A stretch of DNA of 64,000 nucleotides from Curtobacterium sp. MCJR17_020. Its GTDB lineage: Bacteria; Actinomycetota; Actinomycetes; Actinomycetales; Microbacteriaceae. The DNA lies in NCBI RefSeq assembly GCF_003234365.2, contig NZ_CP126261.1, positions 1 through 64,000 on the forward strand, in the 5' to 3' direction. How positions within the stretch are numbered: position 1 is the stretch's first letter; each line of letters opens with the position of its first letter. Shown here one piece after another: positions 1-8,215 of this stretch. Both the position numbers and the translations under genes were made by a program. A model generated the notes under the pieces. It was not told where the DNA came from. It saw nothing but the letters and a program-made list of their open reading frames with translations, and did no database searches.

Positions 1-259
1 CATGGTTCTGCTCGTCGACGAAAACCCCGAAGGCGCGTTCGACCACATCCTCGATCGAGGCAAAGTGATACGTCACGGAGCCGAGTGGGACGTCGGCGCG
101 CTGGGCAATCGCTCGGTGCGTCGCGCCGGCGACTCCAGCGACGGCAATGCACTCCACGGCCGCCGTCAGGATCCTCCGAGCGCGGTCCGGATCGGATCTG
201 CGCTGCCGACGCTCTGGCTGCTCGCTGCGCTGGGACCGACTGGTGCCATCGTGAGCCAT
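1..259 (-). CDS. TetR-family regulator, N-terminal part (runs off the window)
   Basis: The minus strand from an ATG at 259 reads 86 codons to the window edge without a stop. The N-terminal 25 residues are basic and polar; a TetR DNA-binding domain follows at about residues 28-75, with the helix-turn-helix AIAQRADVPLGSVTYHF. The ligand-binding domain lies outside the window, so the effector is unknown. The sequence just upstream (262-285) contains two GTAC-centred short palindromes that could be its own operator; this is inference. TetR proteins normally repress an adjacent gene; the closest plus-strand sequence here is only debris, so a target may lie to the left. Confidence 0.8.
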   Translation of the reverse strand, partial: MAHDGTSRSQRSEQPERRQRRSDPDRARRILTAAVECIAVAGVAGATHRAIAQRADVPLGSVTYHFASIEDVVERAFGVFVDEQNH

Positions 260-592
260 AAGAACAACTGTACACAAGTACTCTCGTCGCTGGTGTCCAC
301 GATCAATCCCTTCATGACCACATCGCGCGCGGCTACTCGGCATCCCTGTTCACGACGCCGCATGAAGTCCGCTCACTCGAAGTCGGACGCGCTGCTTCCG
401 GAGCGAAACAAGCGATCGCCGAACGGGACAGGCATCCCGCGAGGTGTTCGGCTATCGCACGCCAGCACCCATGACGCTGATTGCCAGCGATCAGGTCGCT
501 CATCATGGCCGGTCACCGCCACAAAGTCGTACGCGCAGGGCGTGGATGCTCGACTCAGCTCCGGGTGCACGGACCACCCTGGCTATGGGCTT
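260..592. other. No convincing gene; TetR promoter region and debris
   Basis: The left end should hold the promoter of the TetR gene. The rest reads open in several frames, as GC-rich DNA does, but no frame has a start with ribosome-binding site or a recognisable domain. A short string FGYRTPA around 450 recalls the C-terminus of IS30-type transposases, but it is too short to call. Confidence 0.4.
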
Positions 593-736
593 GTGCGCTG
601 GACGGCCCGAGAACTGACGCTGCCGGACGGCAGTGTGTTCGCAACCGTCCTTGACACCGCGACGGACAGTGAGGGCATACCCCTCAGCGAAGCAGGCCGC
701 AGCGAACTCATCTTCTGGGAGAGCATGACCGCGTAG
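593..736 (+). CDS. Hypothetical short ORF, possibly a gene fragment
   Basis: A 47-residue reading frame begins at a GTG and ends with TAG at 734-736. Its composition is protein-like: it contains ARELTLPDGSVFATVLD and is rich in acidic residues. There is no clear ribosome-binding site, and the frame stays open further upstream through sequence antisense to the TetR gene, so it may be the 3' end of a decayed gene rather than an intact small gene. I recognise no family. Confidence 0.25.
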   Translation: MRWTARELTLPDGSVFATVLDTATDSEGIPLSEAGRSELIFWESMTA

Positions 737-1082
737 CGATCCCCCCAGGGACCCTCACTGCTCCCGCGGAAAGGGCGACACCGCGGGCTCGCCGACAGCT
801 CCCCCAAGCCCTCTGCCACGCGCTGCGTCTCACAAACCGTCATGACCACGCAACGAGCCACCAGCCAGGCCGAGACAACATTCCGAGACAAGCGGCACCC
901 GCTTGGATGCTGATGTCACCGACATGGCAATGTGTCTCACGGCTGCATCTCGGAAAACTATAGTTTCCCGAGACGGATAAGGTGTTGCGTTTGTCGCACC
1001 TTCACGGGGCCATGTTGCGGGGCAGGCATACGGAACGCCCAGGTGAGACAGCAGCAGGCATCGCAGCAGATCCAAGCGGCAG
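737..1082. other. Gene-free stretch with one strong palindrome
   Basis: No supported coding frame. The main feature is the 26-bp palindrome at 948-973, listed separately. The segment 982-1082 stays open in the frame of the following ANTAR remnant but does not resemble a GAF domain. Confidence 0.4.
948..973. repeat. 26-bp near-perfect palindrome
   Basis: The arms TCTCGGAAAACTA and TAGTTTCCCGAGA pair over 13 bp with a single mismatch and no spacer. The AT-rich centre and absence of a following T-run argue against a terminator. It may be a dimeric-protein operator or a recombination site. It lies about 110 bp before the ANTAR remnant. Confidence 0.5.
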
Positions 1083-1258
1083 TTGCCGTATAGCGGTGGA
1101 CGACGGCATCCTGCAACAACGCACCGCCGACTACGCCGCACTTGCCAGGACGAACCTGCAACGCGCGCTCGACAGCCGGGTGATCATCGAACAGGCGAAG
1201 GGGTACCTCCGCGCACACGCACCGGGACGACATGGACACCGCGTTCGGGCTCCTGTGA
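1083..1258 (+). pseudogene. Degraded ANTAR-domain regulator fragment
   Basis: Translation gives ILQQRTADYAAL followed by LQRALDSRVIIEQAKGYL, which matches the ANTAR coiled-coil and helix region of the intact GAF-ANTAR protein at 6935-7702. After the AKGYLRAHAP segment the match shifts frame (DDMDTAFGLL is in another frame) and a TGA follows at 1256-1258. The GAF sensor domain is missing and the C-terminal RNA-binding helices are lost, so this is a remnant. It sits directly upstream of a MKYINY-type gene, the same gene order as around the intact copy. Confidence 0.65.
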
Positions 1259-1366
1259 GCCGCCGTGCGCGATCCTTGACCGTGGCATCGGGCGCCGCGG
1301 CTTACCGTCGTCCACCATCAGGAGCCGTCATCCGGACGGTCGCTCCACACCACCGGGGAGCCGTTC

Positions 1367-1681
1367 ATGAAGTACATCAACTACGCGGGTGCGCTCCGAG
1401 TGATTACCGGGGACGCGATCGCCGCGGCGGTCATCCGCTACGCTGCCGCACTGCACCAGAGCCGGTTAAGCGATGTCGTCACGGTGCCCACCGCTGACCA
1501 GTACGGTGCAGCGGCAAGTGTCGACGTGCTGCTCGCGCCGGCGATTGCAGTGGCGATCGAACCGGCACCGGACGATGAACTCGAACCGGAAGATGCCGCC
1601 CTGCTGCTGGAGTTGGACCGGCGCACCCTAGCAGTGCTGTCGTTTGATGCACGCGAATTCCCCGCCGCCTCGGACCACTGA
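1367..1681 (+). CDS. Conserved hypothetical protein, MKYINY family copy 1
   Basis: A 104-residue acidic protein starts at ATG 1367 after a GGGGAG ribosome-binding site. It is a clear paralogue of the protein at 8584-8898: both begin MKYINY, share VIRYAAAL, LLAPAIA and EPAPDDELEP, and end with ELDRRT. There is no signal peptide or membrane segment; predicted to be a small, mostly helical cytoplasmic protein. Both copies follow an ANTAR regulator (here a broken one), so the pair may be co-regulated with ANTAR genes. I do not recognise a functional family. Confidence 0.7.
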   Translation: MKYINYAGALRVITGDAIAAAVIRYAAALHQSRLSDVVTVPTADQYGAAASVDVLLAPAIAVAIEPAPDDELEPEDAALLLELDRRTLAVLSFDAREFPAASDH

Positions 1682-1835
1682 CCCAGCTCAGCGCCGGAAG
1701 CAGTCTTCGGTGATCGCAGAAGAACGGGCCGGGAGAGCGCCGCTCGATCCCGGCCCGTCCGGGCAGCGGTGGTGAGGCGCTGACCTCCCGGGGTTAGCGG
1801 ACCGCTTCTGCGGACCGTTCGCGGAGGAGGAACAC

Positions 1836-2006
1836 ATGGGACTCGACGACAAGATCAAGAACGCCGGGCAGGACCTCGCCGGAAAGGCGAAGGAGACCGT
1901 CGGTGAGCACAAGGGTGACGACAGCCTCCAGGCCGACGGCCAGAAGGACCAGGCCTCAGCGTCGGCGAAGAAGGCTGGCGAAGACGTCAAGGACGCCTTC
2001 AAGTAA
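1836..2006 (+). CDS. CsbD family stress-response protein
   Basis: A 56-residue, highly charged, Lys/Asp/Ala-rich protein starts at ATG 1836 behind a strong GGAGGAGG ribosome-binding site. It opens MGLDDKIKNAGQDLAGKAKE, the typical CsbD-like pattern; the family is made under general stress (sigma-B dependent in Bacillus), and its biochemical role is unknown. The protein should be soluble, helical or disordered. A strong hairpin terminator follows at 2021-2054. It is a single-gene transcription unit. Confidence 0.85.
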   Translation: MGLDDKIKNAGQDLAGKAKETVGEHKGDDSLQADGQKDQASASAKKAGEDVKDAFK

Positions 2007-2020
2007 GCAGCGTCGAACAG

Positions 2021-2054
2021 GCTGGTGGCCCGCCACAGGAGGCGGGCCACCAGC
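2021..2054. terminator. Bidirectional hairpin terminator
   Basis: A perfect 14-bp stem (GCTGGTGGCCCGCC with its complement) closes a 6-nt loop (ACAGGA). It lies between the ends of the convergent CsbD gene and the AraC-type gene, so it can serve both. There is no long T-run, as is common in actinobacteria. Confidence 0.8.
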
Positions 2055-2075
2055 ATGCGAAAGCACGATCACCTC

Positions 2076-3029
2076 TCAGCGGACCGGTCGGTGAACGTCG
2101 GCGTGCGCTGCCCGGCGCCTGCTACGGGAGAGGGTGATGCGAGGAAATTCCCCGAACCGGTCGTTGTAGGCCTCGGAGAACCGGCCGCCGTGCCGGAACC
2201 CCCACTCGCGTGCGACCCCACTCACGGTGACTCCGTCAGCCGGGTCAAGCAGCGCCTCCCGAACCCGCTCCAAGCGTTGCGCCCGCAGAAACGCGGTCGG
2301 CGTCTGGTTCAACTCTCGCCGAAACACTTCCTGCAGCGTCCGCACGCTGATCCGCACCGCTGCAGCAATGTCACCGGTCGTGATGTCCTCACGCAGCCGT
2401 GTACGGATCCACGCTTCCGCTGCCGCGACATGCGCCGACAACCCCGCCTCGGTTTCCACGACGTGCAGCGCCTGCAGAAGCGCATCCGCGGCCGTGTTCG
2501 CGATGTCAATGCGGGCAAGCGCATCAGTGTCCGCAGACGCAATCTCCGCGCCGAGCTCGGGAACAAGCGACATCAGGGAGAGCCGATCGGTGTCCGTTGC
2601 CGGCTGCGAGAACACCGCGCCGATACCGATGACGACACCGCGCTGCGCAGCGCGATTTCGGACGAAGTTGCTGGAGATCTGCAGCAACGTGACCCGGGTA
2701 GCGGACACGTCGTAGGCGTACCGGTGCCCACCGCTCAGCAAAACCGGTGCGTTTGGGAGGCCGATGACCGTTGCCCCGTCCTCGGGGGTGAACGCCGCTT
2801 CGCGGTCACCGACGATGACGAGCAGATGGTGCGTGTGCTGCTCGAGCGTGCCACGGCGGCGGCCTTCACACAGCACCCTGGTGATCGAGACAGTGTCATC
2901 GCCGGCGCGCCGCAACTCGACACGGTTCGTGACGTCACCGCCTGGGGATCGCCCGAAGAGTTCGGCCAGGCGGCTCTCAAAATCACCAAGATTGCCCGAC
3001 ATCGCGTCCCGTCGGAAGTCGTGCATCAT
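2076..3029 (-). CDS. AraC-family transcriptional regulator
   Basis: About 317 residues from ATG 3029 (the frame stays open to a GTG at 3074). The N-terminal half resembles the AraC-binding-like domain of XylS/FeaR-type regulators; the last 110 residues form the double helix-turn-helix: first helix pair around ITTGDIAAAVRISVRTLQEV, then QTPTAFLRAQRLERVREAL and WGFRHGGRFSEAYNDRFGE. The second helix-turn-helix is complete, so the protein should bind DNA. It stands alone, converging on CsbD, and is back-to-back with the dehydrogenase at 3303, which may be its target. The inducer is unknown. Confidence 0.85.
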   Translation of the reverse strand: MMHDFRRDAMSGNLGDFESRLAELFGRSPGGDVTNRVELRRAGDDTVSITRVLCEGRRRGTLEQHTHHLLVIVGDREAAFTPEDGATVIGLPNAPVLLSGGHRYAYDVSATRVTLLQISSNFVRNRAAQRGVVIGIGAVFSQPATDTDRLSLMSLVPELGAEIASADTDALARIDIANTAADALLQALHVVETEAGLSAHVAAAEAWIRTRLREDITTGDIAAAVRISVRTLQEVFRRELNQTPTAFLRAQRLERVREALLDPADGVTVSGVAREWGFRHGGRFSEAYNDRFGEFPRITLSRSRRRAAHADVHRPVR

Positions 3030-3302
3030 GCTCTTCAGTCTGCCCGCGGGAACGACGAGCCGTCTAAAGGGCACCGGGCGGCGTCGTAGCGTGAAGGCGT
3101 CTGGGACTGCTCGCAGCGCTCAACGCTGCGGGTCTGGCGTAGGCCGATGCAGAAAGGGCAGGCTGCGAGGCATCGCTGGCGGCACGCAGTTCGTCATCTC
3201 GTGCCCTCCTCGTGCACACTTCGCCCGGTGCCCGGTGCCCGCATGCCCGCATGCCCGGGCGGGGCGGATGCGGTGGCTTGCTGCGTGGGACAGAGTGGGC
3301 TC

Positions 3303-4214
3303 ATGGACGCAGCAGACCCCATGATGGGCACGGGACGGATCGGGGTTGTCGGTGTCGGGCGGATGGGCGCGCCGATCGCTCGGGCGTTGCGGCGATCGTT
3401 CGCGATCGCGGTCCACGACACCGATCCCGGTCGGATGCGTGCCATCGAGGGCGACGGGATCGAGCGGTGTGACTCGGTTGAGGACCTCGCGGGGTCGTGC
3501 GGAGTCCTCGTCACGGTACTCCCGGGCCCTCGGGATCTCGATGTCGTCGCCCGTTCTGCCCTGCCGTTGCTTCAGGCGGGCTCGCTGTGGATCGATTGCA
3601 CCTCCGGGTCGCCGGCGACGACGATGTCGCTCGCGCAGGACGCGGCCGTTTGGGGCGTGCAGGTGGTGAGCGCGCCGATGGGTGGTTCACCTGCAGAAGC
3701 AGCAGCCACGGAGCTGGGGTTCTTCGTCAGCGGTGCCGACATGGCGGTCGAGCGTGCGATCCCGATCCTTGAGCACCTCGCGGCGGTCGACGGGATTCGC
3801 CGTGTCGGTGACCGCGTCGAGGACGGCCAGATCGTGAAGCTCCTCGCCAACGCGCTGTGGTTCGCGAACGCCGCCGCCGCGTCCGAGGCGATGCTGATCG
3901 GCGCCAAGCTGGGCATCCCGACCGAGCACCTGCACCGGTTGCTCCGCGTCAGCGCCGGGTCGAGCCGATTCCTCGAACACGACGCCGACCGACTCTTGGA
4001 CGGGGACTACCTCACCACCTTCGGCATCGACCGTGTTGTCGAAGAGCTGGACACCGTCGCATCCCTGCGAGCAGACAGCGGCGTCGACAGCCCGGTGCTC
4101 GATGCCTCGGCCGCGCTTCACCGAGCAGCCCTGGATCGGTACGGCGACGCACTCGGCGAGCTCCTCGCAGTACGACTGCTCGAAGAGCGCGCACACCAAC
4201 AGCTCCGCCGGTAG
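3303..4214 (+). CDS. NAD(P)-dependent 3-hydroxyisobutyrate dehydrogenase-like oxidoreductase
   Basis: 303 residues from ATG 3303; a second in-frame ATG follows 6 codons on. The N-terminus has a Rossmann motif, GVVGVGRMGAPIA, at about residues 12-24. The beta-hydroxyacid dehydrogenase signature region appears as SAPMGGSPAEAA, and the catalytic lysine position as IVKLLANALWF. The C-terminal half is the all-helical dimerisation domain of this family. Such enzymes oxidise 3-hydroxy acids (3-hydroxyisobutyrate, tartronate semialdehyde) or act as imine reductases; the substrate cannot be told from sequence. The divergent AraC regulator may control it. Confidence 0.82.
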   Translation: MDAADPMMGTGRIGVVGVGRMGAPIARALRRSFAIAVHDTDPGRMRAIEGDGIERCDSVEDLAGSCGVLVTVLPGPRDLDVVARSALPLLQAGSLWIDCTSGSPATTMSLAQDAAVWGVQVVSAPMGGSPAEAAATELGFFVSGADMAVERAIPILEHLAAVDGIRRVGDRVEDGQIVKLLANALWFANAAAASEAMLIGAKLGIPTEHLHRLLRVSAGSSRFLEHDADRLLDGDYLTTFGIDRVVEELDTVASLRADSGVDSPVLDASAALHRAALDRYGDALGELLAVRLLEERAHQQLRR

Positions 4215-4679
4215 CTCGAAACCCTCCTCTTGCGCAAGGGGCGAGGGGCGCTGACGCCGGCACCGATTACTGACTCGTCGCAGGGGACGCATGACGCTGG
4301 ACTCTGGGATTGAGCCGGAGAGGTGTGGCCTCGATTCCCGCCCGCCAGGGTCGCAGTGGTGAGCTGGCCTTCGTCGGGCCCCGTCGCGACCCGAACGGTC
4401 CAGCACCCGACCGCACCGTTCTCGCATCAGATGGGTACGAGCACAGGAGCAGCGCACAAGCCAGCGCCAGCGCAGTGGAGTACAGGGCTCCAGGACGAAG
4501 TGTTGATGCGCCCTCCCTCTTGCGGTCCTATGCGTGTTCGGTGATGGCGGGCAAAACGGTTTCGCGCGCGACGACCGCGCGGGCAAGTTCACCATCGCGG
4601 GATGGGGCACGCTCCTCAGCGTCGCCAGCGTTGCGATAGGACTCCTCGGAGTGCTGTCCGTGTGCAGATGCGCGGGAGG
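4215..4679. other. Gene-free stretch before a recombinase remnant
   Basis: No frame has both a ribosome-binding site and recognisable domain content. A short hydrophobic stretch around 4595-4665 (GWGTLLSVASVAIGLLGVL) could be the relic of a small membrane protein but has no convincing start or end. Confidence 0.35.
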
Positions 4680-4985
4680 ACGCTGCCCAACGGATCCGTG
4701 TACGACCCCCTCGCCCCGATGGAGCGCATGATCTTCGGCATGCTGTCGGTGTTCACTGAGTTCGACGCGAACCTCGTCAGTGCCCACACCACGGAGGGCA
4801 TGGCCACCGCCCGAACGAAGAACCGGCTCAAGGCCGGAAGCCCAAGCTCTCCGACAAGCGCGAAGCGCTCCTGGTGTCGATGCACCGATCCGGCGACTAC
4901 ACGACCGGCGAGCTCGCAGAACTGTTCGACGTCGCCCGCGCCACCGTGTACCGAGCGCTCGCTCGAGGCGAAGCAGCGGATCTGA
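4680..4985 (+). pseudogene. Serine recombinase (resolvase) C-terminal fragment, frameshifted
   Basis: Two frames together read YDPLAPMERMIFGMLSVFTE, then TTEGMATARTKNRL, and after a one-base shift KPKLSDKREALLVSMHRSG and TTGELAELFDVARATVYRAL. This is the end of the catalytic domain, the long E-helix and the C-terminal helix-turn-helix of a small serine recombinase of the resolvase/invertase group. The catalytic serine half is gone and the frame is broken near 4835, so it is inactive. A second fragment of the same kind lies at 30123-30266. Confidence 0.75.
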
Positions 4986-5158
4986 CCCTCGCGCTCCCCC
5001 GCGCTGACAGCTGAAACGGCTGCCGAGGACCAAGTGGCCAACTGAACGGCGCTGGTCGCGCCAGATCAACCATCGTCGATGGTGCCTTCTTCCGCGACGA
5101 TGGTTGCGGACCGGAGCGCCGACTCAACCGATGGGAGACCTTCGAGTGTCACGCAGCA

Positions 5159-5402
5159 TCACTGCCGCGGAGCGCTCCACACAGCGTAGAACCGACCTGG
5201 TGCCGGCGGAACCTGCTGACCGGCTCCCCGGAAGAGGTTCCTGCAGGCCCCGTTTGCTGTAGCCGCTCGCCGCCGCGATCTCCGGTGCCGTCAGCCGCCC
5301 CCGATACCGCGACCCGATACATTCCAGCGCTCGAGCCACCGCCGGCTTCTGCGCGCCAACATCGATCCCCACCGCTGCAAGCTCGTCCGACGACGTCGAC
5401 AT
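5159..5402 (-). pseudogene. Remnant of an AraC-like regulator
   Basis: From ATG 5402 the frame reads ALECIGSRYRGRLTAPEIAA then ASGYSKRGLQ, similar to the first helix-turn-helix of AraC proteins; the expected continuation (NLFRG) is in a different frame and ends at a TGA 5161-5159. The second helix-turn-helix is missing. It follows the gene at 5436-5858 on the same strand. Confidence 0.4.
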
Positions 5403-5435
5403 GAACCGACCGTAGACCCAGCCCACCAACCAGGG

Positions 5436-5858
5436 TCACGAGTCGAGAAAGCGTCCCCCGAGGACGGCCGCCGCAGCCGGCACGGTTTGCTCGAGGCGGT
5501 AGAACGCGCCGACCTCGGTTTCACCGTCAACATCGGTGAGGAAGAACGCTCCGTTCTCGAGAATCACCCGGCCGACAATCCGGTCCGTCAGGCTCTCGAT
5601 GATGTCCCACTCCGTCTCCGACCGTCCCCGCAACCGCAACGCGTTCACACCAACACCCCATCCCTGCCCAGCCGCGCTCTCGGGAACCGGAACAGCATGA
5701 TGCTCACACACCGTCAACGCCCACCCCGACGGCCCCACCGCGTGCGGACGAAACGACACCGCAACCACTCCCGGGAGCCGGCAATCACGCCAAGCACACC
5801 GCACCTCCCAGAGCACTCCCGTCACCACCGACCCACCCCCACTCCCCCGCAAAGGCAT
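5436..5858 (-). CDS. Hypothetical protein with a possible zinc-binding Cys/His cluster
   Basis: About 140 residues if started at ATG 5858; the true start may be an internal GTG near VRCAWRDC. The N-terminal half carries C-x4-C followed about 30 residues later by VCEHH, a small actinobacterial zinc-ribbon-like arrangement. The C-terminal half (ETEWDIIESLTDRIVGRVIL, then a short beta-rich tail) looks properly coding. The frame is open further upstream only through a 9-bp tandem repeat that would give low-complexity GRR repeats. Function unknown. Confidence 0.5.
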   Translation of the reverse strand: MPLRGSGGGSVVTGVLWEVRCAWRDCRLPGVVAVSFRPHAVGPSGWALTVCEHHAVPVPESAAGQGWGVGVNALRLRGRSETEWDIIESLTDRIVGRVILENGAFFLTDVDGETEVGAFYRLEQTVPAAAAVLGGRFLDS

Positions 5859-6162
5859 CGCATGACCGCGACGACCGCGACGACCGCGACGACCGCGACG
5901 GGGACCATAACGCGCCGCGGGCACTCGGAGCGAACCCGGCAGCACCACACCGACCTAACCGGATACGCCACCACCACTCATTCCCACCCTCGAGCAACAC
6001 CGCCCGAAAGCCGATCGGGCTCGCCCCGTATGTTGGGCGTTGGTTGAGCCGCCGTGCGCAGGTTCGGGTGGATCGTGCCGCGGGAGGTGAGGTGCGCGGT
6101 AGCGTGCGTATTGAGTCGTTTGCCCAGACTCTGCACTGCGCTCTGAGCAGGGGAGATCCGCC
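5859..6162. other. Intergenic region with short tandem repeat
   Basis: It holds the 9-bp tandem repeat (5864-5899) and the probable promoter region of the ANTAR operon. No other coding frame is supported. Confidence 0.4.
5864..5899. repeat. 9-bp tandem repeat, four copies
   Basis: Four head-to-tail copies of GACCGCGAC, a direct repeat prone to slippage, at the start-proximal edge of the minus-strand hypothetical gene. Confidence 0.85.
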
Positions 6163-6219
6163 ATGGCTGTGTCACCGTCCGGTTGGAGCGCGGCCTGCGG
6201 CTGCGGGTTCGGGCGATGA
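6163..6219 (+). CDS. Possible 18-residue leader peptide overlapping the ANTAR gene
   Basis: ATG 6163 lies 7 nt behind an AGGGGAG ribosome-binding site that is much better than anything before the next start. It encodes MAVSPSGWSAACGCGFGR and stops at TGA 6217-6219, which overlaps the ATG of the next gene (6216) as ATGA. It could couple translation of the ANTAR gene, or the two could once have been one frame. No homology is claimed. Confidence 0.4.
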   Translation: MAVSPSGWSAACGCGFGR

Positions 6220-6920
6220 GCGCCGAGGGGTTCATCGACGCGGTCGCTGCGCTGTACGGCGCCGGCGATCAGGATGACCTGTGCGCACCGTTCCTGTCGG
6301 TGTTGCCGGTGACCGGCGTTGCTATCTCGACGCTTGGTGAGCCCTTCGGGCCTGAGACCGTGTGTGCGAGCGACTCGACGGCAGTCCGGTTGGATGAGAT
6401 CCAGTTCGACCTGGGGGAAGGTCCGTCCTGGGACGCGATGCGGTCTCGGCTGCCGGTGCTCGAGCCGGATCTGCAGGCATCGACGTCGGAGCATTGGCCG
6501 GTCACGTTGATGGCGCTCCAGGTCATTCACCTCGGCGCGGTGTTCGCGTTCCCGATGCATGTCGGCACGCTCAACATCGGCACTGTTGACCTGTACAACC
6601 GAGCCGCTACTGCCCTTGCCGGAGACGTCGTCGCAGATGCGGCCGCGCTCACTGAAGCCGTCAGCCGGCAGGTGCTGCATCGTGCTCTCGCCCGCCGCGA
6701 AGACACCGGTGCCGGCGCCCACGATGTCAGCCGTTACTCCCGGCGCGAGATCTACCAGGCCTCGGGCATGGTCGCCGCGCAGACCGGCGCGGACGTGAAC
6801 GACGCCCTGCTGCTCCTCCGCGCGTCCGCGTACACCGCCGGCCGCACCGTCCGTGACCTCGCAAACAACGTGATCCACCGGACGGTCGACTTCACCGACC
6901 GCGACGGCTCCGGCTTCTGA
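6216..6920 (+). CDS. GAF-ANTAR domain RNA-binding regulator
   Basis: 234 residues. Residues 1-150 form a GAF-like sensor domain (VTGVAISTL, FDLGEGPSWDAM, FAFPMHVGTLNIGTVDLYNR). The C-terminal 60 residues match an ANTAR domain: YQASGMVAAQTGADVNDALL and LRASAYTAGRTVRDLANNVI. ANTAR proteins bind paired RNA hairpins and prevent transcription termination or act on translation. It lies 14 nt upstream of a second GAF-ANTAR gene, so the two are cotranscribed and may form heterodimers. Confidence 0.8.
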   Translation: MSAEGFIDAVAALYGAGDQDDLCAPFLSVLPVTGVAISTLGEPFGPETVCASDSTAVRLDEIQFDLGEGPSWDAMRSRLPVLEPDLQASTSEHWPVTLMALQVIHLGAVFAFPMHVGTLNIGTVDLYNRAATALAGDVVADAAALTEAVSRQVLHRALARREDTGAGAHDVSRYSRREIYQASGMVAAQTGADVNDALLLLRASAYTAGRTVRDLANNVIHRTVDFTDRDGSGF

Positions 6921-6934
6921 GGAAGGAAGCAGCC

Positions 6935-7702
6935 ATGGTCAGAACCCGAGAACAGCAACTCGTCGAAACGTTCGTCACCCTCACCGACACACTCGTCGCC
7001 GAGTACGACGTCGTCGAACTGTTGCAGTCCCTCGTCGACAACGCCACCGATCTGTTCGACGCGACTGCGGCCGGGATCTTGCTCGTCAACCAGTCGCAGG
7101 ACCTGGAAGTGGTGGTCTCCACCAGTGAGCGCAGCGCGCTCGTCGGGTTGCTGCAGCTCGAAGCCGGGGAGGGGCCGTGTGTGGAGGCGTTCACGACGGG
7201 GTCACCGGTGTCCGTGCAGGACGCCGACGAGATGCGTCGACGGTGGCCACAGTTCGCGGCAGCGTCGCAGGAAGCCGGCTACACCTCCGTGCACTCCATC
7301 CCGCTGCGGCTGCGCGACACCGTCCTCGGATCGATGAACCTGTTCCGCGAGACACCCGGCGCACTCAACGAAGACGACGCGATCGCGGCGCGGGCACTCA
7401 CCGACGTCGCAACGATCAGCATCCTGCAACAACGCACCACCGAACACGCGAACTTCGTCGAGACGCAGCTCCAGCACGCACTCAACAGCCGCGTCGCGAT
7501 CGAGCAAGCCAAAGGATTCCTCGCTCACACCCACCAGGTCGACATGGACACCGCGTTCACCCTGCTGCGCTCCTACGCCCGCACACACCAAGCCCGAATC
7601 GCCGACACCGCCCGCGGCGTCATCGCCCGCACCATCACCATCCCCACCCCGGACACCGCCGCGTCCGCGGGACCCCTCGGCGGCGGGAAGCACCGACCCT
7701 GA
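6935..7702 (+). CDS. GAF-ANTAR domain RNA-binding regulator
   Basis: 255 residues from ATG 6935, ribosome-binding site GAGGAAGGAAG. The GAF domain is at about residues 20-165 (LFDATAAGILLVNQSQ, LEAGEGPCVEAFTTG, SIPLRLRDTVLGSMNLF). A helical linker (ISILQQRTTEHANFVETQL) leads to an intact ANTAR domain, RVAIEQAKGFLAH and TAFTLLRSYARTHQARIADT. The terminator-like leader at 8543-8569, before the MKYINY gene, is a candidate target (inference). A broken copy of this ANTAR segment lies at 1083-1258. Confidence 0.85.
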   Translation: MVRTREQQLVETFVTLTDTLVAEYDVVELLQSLVDNATDLFDATAAGILLVNQSQDLEVVVSTSERSALVGLLQLEAGEGPCVEAFTTGSPVSVQDADEMRRRWPQFAAASQEAGYTSVHSIPLRLRDTVLGSMNLFRETPGALNEDDAIAARALTDVATISILQQRTTEHANFVETQLQHALNSRVAIEQAKGFLAHTHQVDMDTAFTLLRSYARTHQARIADTARGVIARTITIPTPDTAASAGPLGGGKHRP

Positions 7703-7769
7703 CCCCGTACCCGCAAGGAACTCCACCAGCCGGGGCCAACGCGTCTTCCGTTGGACACGGCTGAGTAGC

Positions 7770-7970
7770 ATGGCCATCATGGGACGTATGTGGACACGGC
7801 GGCCGCATCGACTCGTGCTTCCCGCCGCTGCCGCCTGCCTGCTGCTCGGCATCGGATTACTCCTGAGCCCCTGGGATGGCCTGGTCACCATCGCCGCCTG
7901 GATCCTCATCCTCGTCGCCTGCATCGGCGGGACCCTGACCCTGTTCCTCATGCGAACACCCAGCAGCTGA
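7770..7970 (+). CDS. Small membrane protein, two transmembrane helices
   Basis: 66 residues from ATG 7770 (or ATG 7779). After a short basic N-terminus (RRPHR) come two hydrophobic helices, about residues 17-33 (LPAAAACLLLGIGLLL) and 39-60 (VTIAAWILILVACIGGTLTLF), giving a hairpin in the membrane. No family recognised. It lies in a run of small genes on the same strand. Confidence 0.6.
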   Translation: MAIMGRMWTRRPHRLVLPAAAACLLLGIGLLLSPWDGLVTIAAWILILVACIGGTLTLFLMRTPSS

Positions 7971-8022
7971 ACAACCAGGATCCACTGCGACATCGTCCGG
8001 TAGTTCCCGGTATGACGGGTGC

Positions 8023-8175
8023 ATGAGCCACTACGAGATGGATGACACAGTCGAACCGGCCCGGATCGTGGCGATCCGCCGGCTGCGGAAACTGCAACGC
8101 CAGGGACACTCCACTCCCGACACGGCTGCGCCGCTTCTGAACGACCTGTTCGAACACACCACCCGCACCACCTGA
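8023..8175 (+). CDS. Hypothetical 50-residue protein
   Basis: ATG 8023 to TGA 8175, 50 residues, reading MSHYEMDDTVEPARIVAIRR and then a basic helix. It looks like a soluble helical protein. The ribosome-binding site is weak. It follows the small membrane protein after 52 bp. Function unknown. Confidence 0.45.
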   Translation: MSHYEMDDTVEPARIVAIRRLRKLQRQGHSTPDTAAPLLNDLFEHTTRTT

Positions 8176-8215
8176 CCCACGCAGATCACCGGCCCGCAGT
8201 AATAGCGTCCTGCTG

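Noticed and set aside
420..480. FGYRTPA string recalling an IS30 transposase end
   Set aside because: Seven residues without the preceding catalytic motifs; could be chance.
4310..4360. A T-arm-like string (CTCGATTCCCGCC) suggesting a tRNA
   Set aside because: No acceptor stem, anticodon arm or D-arm can be folded around it.
5864..5899. Possible CRISPR-like or iteron array
   Set aside because: The unit is only 9 bp, directly tandem, without spacers.
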